In this document: positions 53,200 to 64,000 of the stretch, piece by piece
How the letters are laid out: every line of letters begins with the position of its first letter
Position numbering within the stretch: position 1 is the stretch's first letter
Assembly: GCA_008692225.1 (NCBI GenBank)
Contig: VICG01000010.1
Location: 1,984,001 to 2,048,000 of the forward strand
Origin: Monilinia fructicola
Lineage: Eukaryota > Ascomycota > Leotiomycetes > Helotiales > Sclerotiniaceae
Direction of reading: 5' to 3'
Length of the DNA stretch: 64,000 nt
The notes under the pieces: model-generated
What the model saw: only the letters and a program-made list of their open reading frames with translations
What the model was told of the DNA's origin: nothing
Databases searched by the model: none
Position numbers and translations under genes: made by a program

Positions 53200-55930
53200 A
53201 AATATAATAAAGAACATTCTAAAGAATAACATTAGGTTAATATAAACTTTTTTTAGGAAATAATGATATTAATTACCTACTTTAATTTTGGTAAATATAC
53301 ATTATGAAAAAAAACTTATTTTTGTTTTTTTATAATAAATTAAAAATATTTTATTTTTATTTTACAAAAGCCTTATATATTTATTATTAATACTAAGGAT
53401 AATAATATTAATACATTATATTAAGATAATTTTAATATTTGCTTAAAATTTCCAGATTTATTTTTTTTTTATAAAATAATTCATTTTTTAATTATTTTGT
53501 AATAAACCTAGAGTTCTTTAGTCTAAAGAGTTAGAACTTTTTATAATTTTTAATATAACTAAAACGTTAGTTTTATATAATATGAGTAAAAAACGATAAG
53601 ATTGTTATAAATATACAATTTATATTAATTAATATAATATCCTAAATTGTTTAATTATCAGAATTTATACCTAATGGATTTAATTGGGAGAATTGCAATA
53701 TTTAAGTATTATTCCTTAATAATCCCCTAAAAAAAATTAGAAACTCTTTTAATTTTAGATTTATCTTTATTATTACAAATCTAATTAGTAGAATATTAAA
53801 TTTAATTTAGTTTTTATTAATTTGATTTAAAATAATAATATAAAAATGCTAGTATATTCGATCGCTAACTTAAAGTTGAAAACAAAGGTAAATTAAAAAG
53901 TGTGGATTATAAAAGAATTTATCAATAATTAAAGAATAATATAATTTTTAATAATAAAGAGATTAGTTAATATATAGTAGTTTATAAAAGGTTATATTTA
54001 AACTTAGTAAAATATATTAAAGTAATTAAAAAAGAAAAGAGGGTTTATATAATAATAAAAAGAATTGTAAACAAAAAGCGAAAATTTAATAAAAGAATTT
54101 GAAAAGTATTAAAAACTATAAAGTTATACATTATAAAAAGGCTTTAAAGCAATTATAAAAAAGAAAATAGAATTATTTTTTAATGATAGATATAAATAAT
54201 AATAGAGAATTGTTTATTGATAGTTCTTTTGAATATATAAATTTAAATAAAAAGAAATAGTGGAATACTAAAAGTTTTAATAAGATTAGTATATCGGTTA
54301 CAAAGTATTGGAAGATGGCTTAAAAGCTTATAAACGAAAGATTAATAAAAATGGAAAATAAACCTATAAGATTGAAAGTTATTAACGAAATGTTACTTTC
54401 TTTAAAAAAGCTGGGGAAATTAATTTTGTAATAAGCAGAAGAGAATATATATGTATTAATATTGATTAATAAGGATAAAGGGGATTTTTTATAAGATGTT
54501 TAAATTAAAATCGAGATAAATGATAAGGCATATATAAAAATCCTAATTTAAATCTGAAGAGGAGATTAATACAGTGATAAAACAAACGTTTAGATCCGGA
54601 ATAAAAGCTGTGGGTATTGCAAACCAACTCTTCAACGATATATTAATGGCATGTAAAGTATTTAAGGGTTTATTTTGAATAACCGGATTATAACTAGTAT
54701 AAAAAGTTATTGATAACTTTAAATAAGCAAATTATAATAAATTATTAAAAAAAAACCATGTTTGTTTTTTTTAGGTAATACATTTAATAATCATAAGCAT
54801 TTTATATAAAAGAGGTTTTATAAACCAAGATTCAGATTTTTTAATATTTCGAGTAATATGGTGTGACCGGGAATTAAGAATATTGTATTAATAGAATATA
54901 GTTAAAGATTTAGTTTTGTTTCAATTAATTATTAAGGGTTACGATTTAAAAAATTGGAGATTGATTATAGACAATTAAAATAACGCAACGAAGAGATTTA
55001 TTATTATACAAAGAAAAAGAAAAATTCGAAAGAATTTTAATTACTAGGGATACAAGGAAGAAGTGATCAGCGATATAATAATATCGGAGAAAGCTTTAAG
55101 AAAGAAAAAAAGTTATCGATGAACTGGAAGAATATATACTGCTAATATTAATAGGCAAGGGAATGGCTTATACTATTAATACCTGGTTTAGATAGAAAGA
55201 AGAGTTATGGGATTATTAACGAATAATGATTGAGAACATGAAAAAATATATAGTTAAATAAAACAATTATTATTAAGTGCAAGTGGAATATTACAAATTT
55301 CTTATTATTAAAGAAGTATTATATGAAATACGAATATATGTATTAAAACAAATTTATATATACAACAAAAAAGTTAAGATATATAATAAATTTTATAAAT
55401 TTTATTATGTTAGAATTTAATATGTGGGATTTTTATGTAAGGGTGGATATAATTTTGTTAAAACCAGATCTTGGTTTAAAATAGTACCCAAGTTATGCTT
55501 AGAGATAATCCAGCTTTTTTAACATTTAATTTTATTAAGCTGGTGTTGAACCAATAAAATTAATACCAAATTAACAATATCAAATCTAAACCAAAAGCAT
55601 GCCCTTGGAATTACCATCTTTTTGTACAAGATAAATAATTTATATTAATAATAAATTTAATAACAAAGAAATTAATTTATAATCCTAGGAAATAATAGGA
55701 GCATGTATAATCTCCATTATTAGATAAGGAAAGGTTTTACAATAATAAATAATAAAAAGTATAATGGAATAATATTAGGGAAATATAATATATAAAGTTT
55801 TATTTGTATTATTCGAAATTTATAATTGCTAACTTATATTTTTTTTAAAATATAACGCTTTATAATAAACTAGAATACTAAAAGTATAAATTATTATATT
55901 AATCATAAGAATATAGGTTTATTTTTTTGA
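53200..55930 (+). other. Long 3' tail of the Gypsy element, unassigned
   Basis: About 2.7 kb between the chromodomain and the purine tract, longer than the usual 3' UTR of such elements. From ~53.85 to 55.3 kb the plus strand is notably purine-rich (many AAAGA/GGAAA/GAAGA words), as expected for a Lys/Glu-rich coding region, but stops prevent a family call. Could be an extra ORF, or a nested insertion. Confidence 0.5.
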
Positions 55931-55940
55931 GGGGTGTAAT

Positions 55941-56090
55941 TGTTATACTACAATGATTACACCATAGATATACAGCGTAACTATCAATTATATAATATAA
56001 TTAGCGTATGATTAGTTAACAATTAGTATATAACCTTAGCTTATAGCATAATAATAACGTTGTCTTTTTTTCTTATATTAAATCGTACCA
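55941..56090 (+). repeat. Gypsy 3' LTR
   Basis: Begins TGTTATACTACAATGATTAC directly after the purine tract and ends TCGTACCA. Confidence 0.87.
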
Positions 56091-56194
56091 TTTCTCCTCC
56101 CTTTACTCTTTAAATTATTAAATTATTAAATAATTTCTTATTTTATTAATATTTAAATTATATTTTAAAGTTTAAAATGGTTTTTATTTTTATA

Positions 56195-56465
56195 TTTATT
56201 TTATTATTTTATTTTATTTATTTTTTTTATTTTATTTTATTTTATTTTATTTTATTTTATTTTTTTTATTTTATTTTATTTTATTTTATTTTATTTTATT
56301 TTATTTTATTTTATTTTATTTTATTTTATTTTATTTTATTTTATTTTATTTATTTTATTTTATTTTATTTTATTTTATTTTTATTTTATTTTTTATTTTA
56401 TTTTATTTTATTTTATTTTATTTTATTTTATTTTATTTTATTTTATTTTATTTTATTTTATTTAT
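56195..56465. repeat. (TTTTA)n microsatellite
   Basis: More than 250 bp of TTTTA pentanucleotides with occasional TTTA or extra-T units. The long F/Y/I/L ORF across it is only the repeat in translation. Confidence 0.95.
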
Positions 56466-56639
56466 TTATTTATTATATTAATTATTTAATTATATTAATT
56501 TTAATAAGCTAATCTAACTCTATTTATAACTTGATTATCTATTATATAGTGAGATAGAAACTGGAGGCCAAGAGAGACGGTAACGTAATTGTAGAATTCT
56601 ATAAAGGGGGAAAGGAATGGGATCAAAAGACTAGCGTGG

Positions 56640-56669
56640 CACGTGATGCTTAGTGCCAAGCATCACGTG
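56640..56669. promoter_or_regulatory. Perfect inverted repeat with two CACGTG boxes
   Basis: Arms CACGTGATGCTT and AAGCATCACGTG around the 6-nt loop AGTGCC. CACGTG is the classic bHLH (E-box) target; the structure could be a factor site pair or a hairpin. It lies just inside the ordinary-composition region. Confidence 0.6.
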
Positions 56670-56861
56670 TCGATCTTGACATTATCCCCGGTTCTCGGTT
56701 CTCTCTTCTTGTGGGGTATTGGAGTTTTGATGGGGTGGTGCGTGGGGAGGGAGGAGGGAGGGGGGAGGACGGGGATGAGGATAAATTTGTGTATTATTGG
56801 GTTTGGTGGGAATCTATGTGTGTGGGTTGATAGGGGAGAGGGTGGTGGGGGGAATGGAGGA

Positions 56862-56990
56862 GTATGGTATGGTATGGTATGGTAATGGTATGGTATGGTA
56901 TGGTATGGTATGGTATGGTATGGTATGGTATGGTATGGTATGGTATGGTATGGTATGGTATGAAATGGTATGGTATGGTATGGTATGGTT
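56862..56990. repeat. (GGTAT)n microsatellite
   Basis: About 24 pentanucleotide units with two interruptions (GGTAATGGTAT and GAAATGGTAT). Confidence 0.95.
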
Positions 56991-59900
56991 GGTATACTAT
57001 CGTTGGCGCAATGGTTTGGATGTCCTTCGGGAGATCGCTGGTGATGGTTGAGTGATGGGGATGGGGAGGTGTGAGATGAGGTGAATTTGCGACTGGTTGG
57101 TTGGTGGGAGAGGGAGGGGAGGGGAGGGAGAATGGGTTTGATTGCTTGATTGTTTGATTGTACGAGCATATATATCATAATGAAAGGCTCTGCTATATCA
57201 ACATATCACAACATACCGCGCGACATATTTCGTTAGTTTTGAAGATTAGAGATGAGATGAGATGGGCCGTTTGAGAATGGAGAAGATGAGGGCATTGTAG
57301 GTGGAAATCGGTGGGGAAAGTTGGAGAGTTCAAGGATAAGTCGAGGTGTATAGATGGGTAGGGGAGTTGGCTTGGTGTTTGGGGGAGGAGTGGGTAGAAG
57401 GGACGCGGTAAAAGGGGGGGAGAGAGGGGCGGATATGAATATGAATATGGTTAGAAATGCGTGGAGTGCAATTCTATTCTTTCAAATAATGAGATAATAA
57501 GATGTATAGAAATGGAAATAGACATCGTCAAAAGAATCCAATAGATGAGGCGGAAGGAAAAGAGTAAGGAAGGGAAGGGATGGGAAGGGAAAGGGAATTA
57601 AATAATGAGTTTGAAGTGCATTGTGTTAAGTTTTTCATCTATATCCATATATACCATAAAATCTAAGTCTTGACATGATGACAACGGAGATGATGATGAT
57701 GGCTATCACTTATCATTTCATCCACCCACCGACGAACTCACGAAGGATGGAGATTGAAAGAAAAGGGAGAGAGAAATGTATTTGTTGCACATCGGATATT
57801 GCTTCTACGTCATTTCACCTTGAGGATATGTCAAAATGACGACGATGACGATGGGCACAAGATGAATGACCAAAGCTTTGTTGCACATCGTATGTTGCTT
57901 CTACGTCATTTCTTAAGGTCGTGGTAATCGTATAGCGAACATCAATCATCAATCGTCAGTATATCCTTCTAACTCTGAGACGACAACAGTTATTGATATT
58001 TAGGGGGATAGATAACCTAACTGCTCCATCCTTTCAATCATTGCAACTTACCGACTTGATGGTGAGGAGGATGATGGCTATTATTCCCATCTACTCAAGT
58101 AAACAGAATATGCACAAACCTAAACCCCGAGACGGAAATAAGAAAGAATAACGACATCCATACTTGCCAGGTACCAAGTTCTATCATCACACAAAGCCTT
58201 TACATTTCACCTCATTCCACCATTCGATTTCACAGGCAATTGCATGAAGATGATATGATTCCCCAATCCCCATCCTAGAAGAAGAGTAACAACTATGCAC
58301 ACTACTGCCATGAAAATAACCTCGGTTTTTATATCTCTTCTCTACAGGAACTTGTCGATATGTGACGTGCTCGATTGGGATGCTACGGATGTGGTGTTTG
58401 GTGTGGGAATGTGCGGATGCAGAGATATATGAATAGAGAAATTGAATCTCTGTGAAGGATCAAAGTTAGGCTGATCGGGCAAATGATCTCAATCTAAACA
58501 TATCATGCGTATACTCAGAGAGGAGCTTTCATCAAGGAATTGTTTTGAATAGTCCCGATCTTCTTGGAGATACTCGAGTAGGTACCTAGCCTAAACTCAA
58601 ATCCAAATCCAAATCAAAAACAACTCAGAAAGATATCCTCCGCAGTGTTCCACTTACATCCTTTCCCCATTATATCTTAAAATCACTAGACGTACGCATA
58701 CAGTAGACCTCCCAACCGCAAGCTCCTCACAATAAACCACAGAGCGACGAAGATTGGCGAGAACGAAGACGACGAAGACGAGCATCGATACGAACATGCT
58801 AGTCTCAACAAATCATATGCCTCACAACTCTGCAGGTCTCTCTCTTCATCTACTTTTCCATTAGGAATATAGTAATATCAGCCTTCTTACCCATCCACAC
58901 CCACCCACCAGCCTGCCAATCCAAAAACTACCATTCCCTTAAAAAACCCACACTCCAAACATGCATACCACACACAAGATGCAAAGCAATCCATGGATGC
59001 TTAAGATCCTATATCCAAGATCGATGCAACCACAGTAGGGAGCTCATAGCGCCACGTAAAAGCACAGCAAAACAGAAGAAAACAGCACAAAACACCAGCA
59101 AAGAATCATTAGCAGATCTCCCTTCCACATCACGTAAACCGGACCATCTCCAATCTCAAATCCTATCCTGCAAATTCACCCGCCGGTCTGATGGGTGGGT
59201 TTCTCCGAATTTGGCTTTGGCTTGGGGTGGTGATATCAATGCCAAGGGGACAAGACGACGAGAGGTAGAGTAGCGGGGAAATATCCGTTCTCGGATTTCG
59301 CATGTGGGATTCCTCTACCGAGCCAGCCATGGATCGTCATGACTTGCCTACCCATCCCCAGACACCCATTCCGAACCATGATAGAATTCAAAAGCCGAAC
59401 GGATGACACGATGGAATGAGCTGAGATGAGGTGAGGTGAGTGAAGAGGATAGCTACAATAGAGGGCGACGCGAGAGAAGACCAAAAAACCAAAAATAACA
59501 AGAACAATAACAATAATTCGAGATGACCCACCCTTCAAACCCCGTACATCGCTTCTTTCTTCTCTCTAGATATCTATTGGAGAACTTACTCTAATTACTC
59601 TACTCTCCTCTGCCCTGGCCTCATCCACTCCCACCCCAATCCTCTCCAAAAAGAGAGAGAGAAAGAAATGCAACCCAAAAGCAACCCAAACCACCCAGTC
59701 AAGCCTTTCGAGAAATACACAAAATGATACAGAGATCCCAACATGCGCCTGTGATAGCAAGGACATATCCCATCTATCCAAGCATGCATGCACGCATCAA
59801 CCGAACCCATGCATACAGCAAGTACAACATGGAACCTCCTCCAGAACAACTCATGGATAGATTAAGATATGCAAGAACCAATGACGAGAGACCAACGACG

Positions 59901-60562
59901 AATGACCGACAGCCAGCAAGCAAACCTAGACAGACGGTATTTTGGAGACAAAGGTCTAGAGGGATGAGGTGTTATTAGTACTAGTACTCTACTATATGAT
60001 ATGAATCATGCCATGTCTAATCTATTAATCCCCCTTTTCCACCTCTCTAATTCTCATCCAATTCGGAAAATTGTCAACCCCTCCGCAACTCCCCCTTCCC
60101 CCCCAGGCGAAAGCAACTTCGATTGTAATCCCGAAAAAGGCAGTGATGTAACTAAGCGAATGTGGATACCGATGTACGTGTGATACGCGATGGATAATTG
60201 GTTCGAGTGGCGAATTGATACGCTTCGAGTTTGTGAGTGATGCATCTCGATTCGAGATGGAAAGACAAGGATGGATGGAAGGAAGGGAACTTTGAGTTTT
60301 GGTTGTGTTTGTTTTTTTTATTAGCTGGACTCGACGAGATGAGATGAGCGAGCGTTTCATATGATCAAACGTGAAATTGTTCGGATGATCGGATTCGAAG
60401 GGAGCAAGAGACGAGAAGAGTGAGGATGACATTTCGGACAATCCTTACACGTACGTACGATCCTTTTGGTTTCGGAATAACTTCTTTCGATAGTTACTTC
60501 CGGTCGTCAAAGATCGAATTTTGCTTGTTAGCAAAATCCACGTCTCCAGTAGCCCGTTCAAT
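56991..60562. other. Gene-poor region, no supported coding sequence
   Basis: G-rich runs (57060-57130, 57410-57430), a direct repeat of about 36 bp (57781-57816 and 57877-57912), and purine/pyrimidine-biased stretches. Small ORFs on both strands lack family motifs. May be long UTR or promoter of the gene at 60.56-61.49 kb or of a gene outside the window. Confidence 0.5.
57781..57912. repeat. Direct repeat pair (~36 bp, 96 bp apart)
   Basis: TTTGTTGCACATCG(G/T)AT(A/G)TTGCTTCTACGTCATTT occurs twice with two differences. It contains ACGTCA, a CRE/bZIP-type core, in each copy. Confidence 0.8.
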
Positions 60563-61485
60563 CTACAGCTTCGCCCGCGGTGCTCCTCTCCACCCCTGTC
60601 CCAAACCGCTCGCTGCCACGCTACTTGCCGCTCTCTCACTTCTCCTTCGATTTGCCCCACTGATCCTCTCCGTCCCAATTCCGCTCACACTCTCGTCGAC
60701 CTCCTTCTCGGTCGTTCTTGGAACTTTGGTGTCCTCGTCTTCACTTCTCCGACTCCGTTCTTCACCCGTCGAATGTCTTTTGCTCCCCTTCTTACTATTC
60801 CTACTGTTCTTAATCGCACTTTCCATACTAGATAGCCATGACACTGTATCCCTTTCCCACGTACTCTTGCTCTCCAAAGAACTTCCAGCCCCTTGTCTCT
60901 GTCTGCCCTTCTGATTTTCAATTTTCTCAATATTCTCCTAATAGCTCCTATCGGCTCACATAGGTAGAAAATTCCCATGTCATCAAATAATGGAATCCAT
61001 TCTACATTGCATAACTCGAGGAGTGGTTTACATAGAACTAAGATACCGAGATCATCGAGGAAATTCAGAAATTCTAGGGCGATGGGTGGAGCATAACTAG
61101 AGATGAGTGTGGATGCTCGGGAATGGGTGGCGGGAGAGGAGACCGAATAGGGCGGAGATGGAGGAAAACGGGTTGGGGCGGAAGGAAGGGTTGTGGTAGA
61201 GGGAAATGCTTCGGAGGAGCGGGTACGGGATGGTGATTGATTGGATGTATGATGAATAGATTGAGATGAAGGGCGGGAATGGCGAATTCGGTGGGATCGA
61301 TGTTGGGTTTGAGCAGCGGGTTGAGGTTTTCCTAGTGAATCGACGCTAAGGTTATCGGGTGGAGGGCGGAGTGTGGTTGCCGTGGATGGACTGTTGGCAG
61401 GAATATCATGATGGGTTCGTGTACGTGTTCGTCTACGTTCGCGTTCACGTTCTGGGTGGAGATAGACTGATGGTGGAGGTGACAT
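60563..61485 (-). CDS. Hypothetical fungal protein, Ser/Arg-rich (one apparent frame break)
   Basis: First ATG 61485 (MSPPPSVYLHPER). The N-terminal half is low complexity, rich in Arg, Ser, Pro and His (ERERERRRTRTRTHHD). A compact hydrophobic/acidic segment follows (ALEFLNFLDDLGILVLCKPL, then LCNVEWIPLFDDMGIFYLCE), then basic RRILRKLKIRRADRDKGLE. The frame then drifts into an Arg-rich shadow. One additional base near 60888 would carry it into ESKSTWERDTVSWLSS and a charged C-terminus ending at 60563, with a total divisible by three (307 aa). The LCxPLLELC / WIPLFDDMGIFYLC pattern of paired Leu-Cys is the only distinctive mark. I do not recognise the family. Confidence 0.55.
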
Positions 61486-63250
61486 GATTCTTGAATCAAG
61501 TTTGGATGTCCTAGAGATCGAATGATTGTCTGCCAAGGTGTTGTAAGGAAGATCGTTGTTGCGGTGTGGATTGGACTTTGACAGGAACCGGTGAAGAAGT
61601 CGTGATCAGATTGAAAGGCTATGGTCCAACGGCCACGCAGTAAAATTGAAGAAAACAAATAATGATATGCGAGTCGAATCAAACGCAGACAAGCAAGCAA
61701 GCAAAGACAAAAGATTGTAGTGAAGAAAAGAAAAGTGGATAAACAATCTATCAACTCAAATACAAAGAAAAATAAAACAATCGAATGAAAAGTGTAGAAG
61801 GACGAGAGAAGAACTTTCTGGTCCTTTAAAACTCAAGAAGCTATATATTAACCCCTCGACCACCTCATACACCGAGCAAAAATAAATCTTCTCATCGTGC
61901 AACACTCCATCATCTCTATCACTTTTTTAACGAAGGGATCCAAAACCAAGACATTGAAGCTCCAGTTAGAGGATCATAGAAACGCAACTACTATTCACCG
62001 TTCGTTTCATTTGGTTCTTATGAGGCGTATATCTGCCCAAGCTGTTGTGATTCTTTCTCCCAATTACTTAATTCTGTTACCGACGACTTCGCTGGCAATC
62101 TGAACTTTCTAGACTTTTCCATTTATAAACATACCCACCTCGATACTCATATGTACAGTAATCTTTCGCGCCTCATCTTGCTCTCATTTGATAGATTTCT
62201 CGTCCACCAAATGATTGGAATGGTACAAATGGATACAAGATATGGAGATGAAAGATTTGGCATGATTGGCGACACGTTCGTAGATGGAAAGGGGTGATGG
62301 ATATCGTGTACCTATCGGCTTTTCTTCCTACTTGACATAAGATGTACTCAGGCATTCTTACAGCCTTATGGAGATAACTTATGATGGGAGAATGAAGGGA
62401 AACAGTTATGGAAGAGATGGACCAATCTGATCGGCAAGAAAATACATGGGTGGCTGAAGTTTTGTGACGTGTCAGGGGAAATTCTGAGCATGGCTGGGAT
62501 GGAGAGAGCGAAGCCAATGAAGAGAGCATCCAGGGGAAAATCACTTTTACTGTGCTTCTTTTTGCTGCCTCTTGTTGCTTCGTTACATTTAGGGTCAAGT
62601 GGTTAAGTATGGGATGGACATTGAATTTCTTATTCGAGATGTGACGTCTGAGTCTGACGGTGGCCAAAGGGGGAGATCCTCCGGTAGATATGATAAAAGA
62701 TCCTCCGGTAGATATGGTAGAGTATCATCAGTGAAGAATTTGTGGTCTTGTGATGAGAAGAAAAAGGAGGAGAAAGGAGGAGAAAGGACAAAAAAAGGAG
62801 ACGACGTGATAGAGAGAACTAAAAGAGGATACCGACCGGTAGTCCTGATATGGTAAAGGAGAAGCCAAAGAGGGTGAAGGATGACTTAAAGAGGAATAAG
62901 GATGACAAAGTTTATGTAAATTCATATTTCCTTAGAACTCGGTAAGATTACTTATGCAACCTTAGGTAAATCATTCTATAAAGGACCCTTAGTCCACACA
63001 ACCAAAATCAACGGGGCGGTCCGATGGATTGCAAAGTACAATACCCGTGGACAGTATAGTACAGCCAGTTCTAGTAGTCCTCGGATGATAATGAGTAAGT
63101 ACAGTCAGTATCTAGCTAGTAGGCAACTTTGATTAGTTCCAATACTACCTAGGCAATGTGATGGAATGACATGTTGGATGCTTAACAGCCGAACGGAGTA
63201 CCGGAATAATGAAATTTATACAATCACGGCATTATTTTTATATCCATGGA
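61486..63250. other. Upstream/intergenic region, no supported gene
   Basis: Promoter side of the hypothetical gene. A plausible-looking minus ORF at 62173-62667 has no motif or typical codon pattern. Contains a 22-bp direct repeat (62674-62717) with GATCCTCCGGTAGATATG. Confidence 0.45.
62674..62717. repeat. Tandem repeat of GATCCTCCGGTAGATATG
   Basis: Two near-identical units separated by ATAAAA. Confidence 0.8.
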
Positions 63251-64000
63251 TATTTCTAGTATTTTTGGGTGGTTTTTGAAGAATGGATAATTAAGGATAA
63301 AATGATTAGAAAGGAAGGAGAGGAACGAATAAAGTCTAATAGAATAATAATATATTAAGGAATAGAATAATAATATATTAAGGAATAGAATAAATAGAAT
63401 ATATATAAGTAATAATAAATATCTGATATTTTTATATTTATATATAAAGTAAGTATTTAGTATAATAATTAAGATATAGATATAAATATTTATTATTTAT
63501 TATTTTATTATTTATTATTTATTATTTATTATTTTTATTATTTATTATTTATTATTTATTATTTATTATTTATTATTTATTATTTATTATTTATTATTTA
63601 TTATTTATTATTTATTATTTATTATTTATTTATTTATATTTATTTATTATTATTATTTATTATTTATTATTTATTATTTATTATTTATTATTTATTATTT
63701 ATTATTTATTATTTATTATTTATTATTTATTATTTATTATTTATTATTTATTATTTATTATTTATTATTTATTATTTATTATTTATTATTATTTTATTAT
63801 TTATTATTTATTATTTATTATTTTTATTTTATTATTTATTATTTATTAATATAAATAAGAATTATTTTAAGTAAAAGAAAGAGATTAAATAAAAAAAGAA
63901 AAAAGAAAAACGAAAAAGGAATCAAAATTAAAATAAAATAAAATCAAAATCTATAAAGAGAATAAAATCTTTTTTAATATTAAATAACTTAAATATAATA
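63250..64000. repeat. A+T-rich block 3 with (TATTATT)n heptanucleotide array
   Basis: Composition shifts to A/T at about 63.25 kb. From about 63490 to 63850 the sequence is a heptanucleotide array with a few expanded or contracted units. The block runs off the window end. Confidence 0.9.

Larger units (their letters stand above)
46643..56090 (+). mobile_element. RIP-degraded Ty3/Gypsy chromovirus-type retrotransposon, full length
   Basis: ~150-bp direct repeats (46643-46795 and 55941-56090) bound a 9.45-kb element. Plus-strand translation across stops gives RT (50.33-50.96 kb), RNase H (51.25-51.48 kb), integrase (51.9-52.9 kb) and a chromodomain (52.99-53.1 kb), in that order, which is diagnostic of Ty3/Gypsy chromoviruses. 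GAGGGGTG just before the 3' LTR is a clear polypurine tract. Almost all departures from family consensus are C-to-T or G-to-A. Gag is expected at 47-49.6 kb, where a possible Cys-containing zinc-knuckle remnant (NCFYKYNSNFVKNY) lies at ~49505-49548. A further ~2.8 kb lies between the chromodomain and the 3' LTR. Confidence 0.88.
45750..56560. repeat. A+T-rich, RIP-like block 2
   Basis: A second abrupt A+T-rich domain, nearly all occupied by one Ty3/Gypsy element (46643-56090) with microsatellite arrays on each side. Confidence 0.88.

Noticed and set aside
56177..56512. 111-residue F/Y/I/L-rich plus-strand ORF
   Set aside because: It is the direct translation of a TTTTA microsatellite.
56663..57178. 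171-residue minus ORF with repeated TIPYH
   Set aside because: Translation of the GGTAT array and flanking G-rich DNA.
61332..61754. Minus ORF with an N-terminal hydrophobic segment resembling a secreted or membrane protein
   Set aside because: It overlaps the start of the 60.56-61.49-kb gene in another frame, and its later part is a shadow of it.
62173..62667. 164-residue minus ORF
   Set aside because: No family motif, no supporting introns or neighbours, composition unlike the real genes here.
63490..63850. Regular repeats that might suggest a CRISPR or telomere
   Set aside because: Plain heptanucleotide microsatellite without spacers; unit is not the TTAGGG telomere repeat, and the genome is eukaryotic.

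Overview
The window looks like a nuclear segment of a filamentous ascomycete (Pezizomycotina; Leotiomycetes such as the Sclerotiniaceae are my best guess, from general impression only). Supporting this are short 49-82 nt introns with GT..AG ends and CTAAC/CTGAC-type branch sites, a fungal HET-domain relic, a fungal VMS1, HAM1-like protein and HAL4/SAT4-type kinase, and a two-compartment layout. Gene-bearing DNA of ordinary composition alternates abruptly with extremely A+T-rich, stop-riddled blocks of the kind left by repeat-induced point mutation (RIP).

Layout: 1-19.85 kb is an A+T-rich block of dead transposons: a Plavaka-like (CACTA-related) transposase relic at ~5.9-6.9 kb, a complete but degraded Ty1/Copia element with paired ~277-bp LTRs (7.54-15.98 kb, minus orientation), and a direct/inverted repeat cluster at 18.2-19.8 kb. 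From 19.85 to 45.75 kb is the main gene island: a half-zinc-cluster nuclear protein (+), a HET-domain pseudogene (-), a Nudix hydrolase (-), a HAM1-like protein (-), VMS1/ANKZF1 peptidyl-tRNA hydrolase (+), a HAL4/SAT4-type protein kinase (-), then ~8 kb without a recognisable protein gene, ending in an intron-containing tRNA-Met(CAT). From 45.75 to 56.56 kb is a second A+T-rich block almost filled by one Ty3/Gypsy chromovirus (LTRs at 46.64 and 55.94 kb; RT, RNase H, integrase and chromodomain can be read through the RIP damage). From 56.56 to 63.25 kb composition is ordinary again, with one hypothetical gene (60.56-61.49 kb, -). From 63.25 kb a third A+T-rich stretch starts, with a long heptanucleotide array.

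The housekeeping genes are unrelated in function (ribosome quality control, ion homeostasis kinase, HAM1-like protein, Nudix) and do not form a pathway. The most striking property is that every conserved protein gene is broken by single-base or dinucleotide length changes, mostly in short repeats, while the flanking reading frames stay clean. The corrected lengths all become multiples of three, which points to uncorrected long-read sequence errors more than to real decay. The HET gene is different: its stops are of C-to-T type and it looks truly dead.
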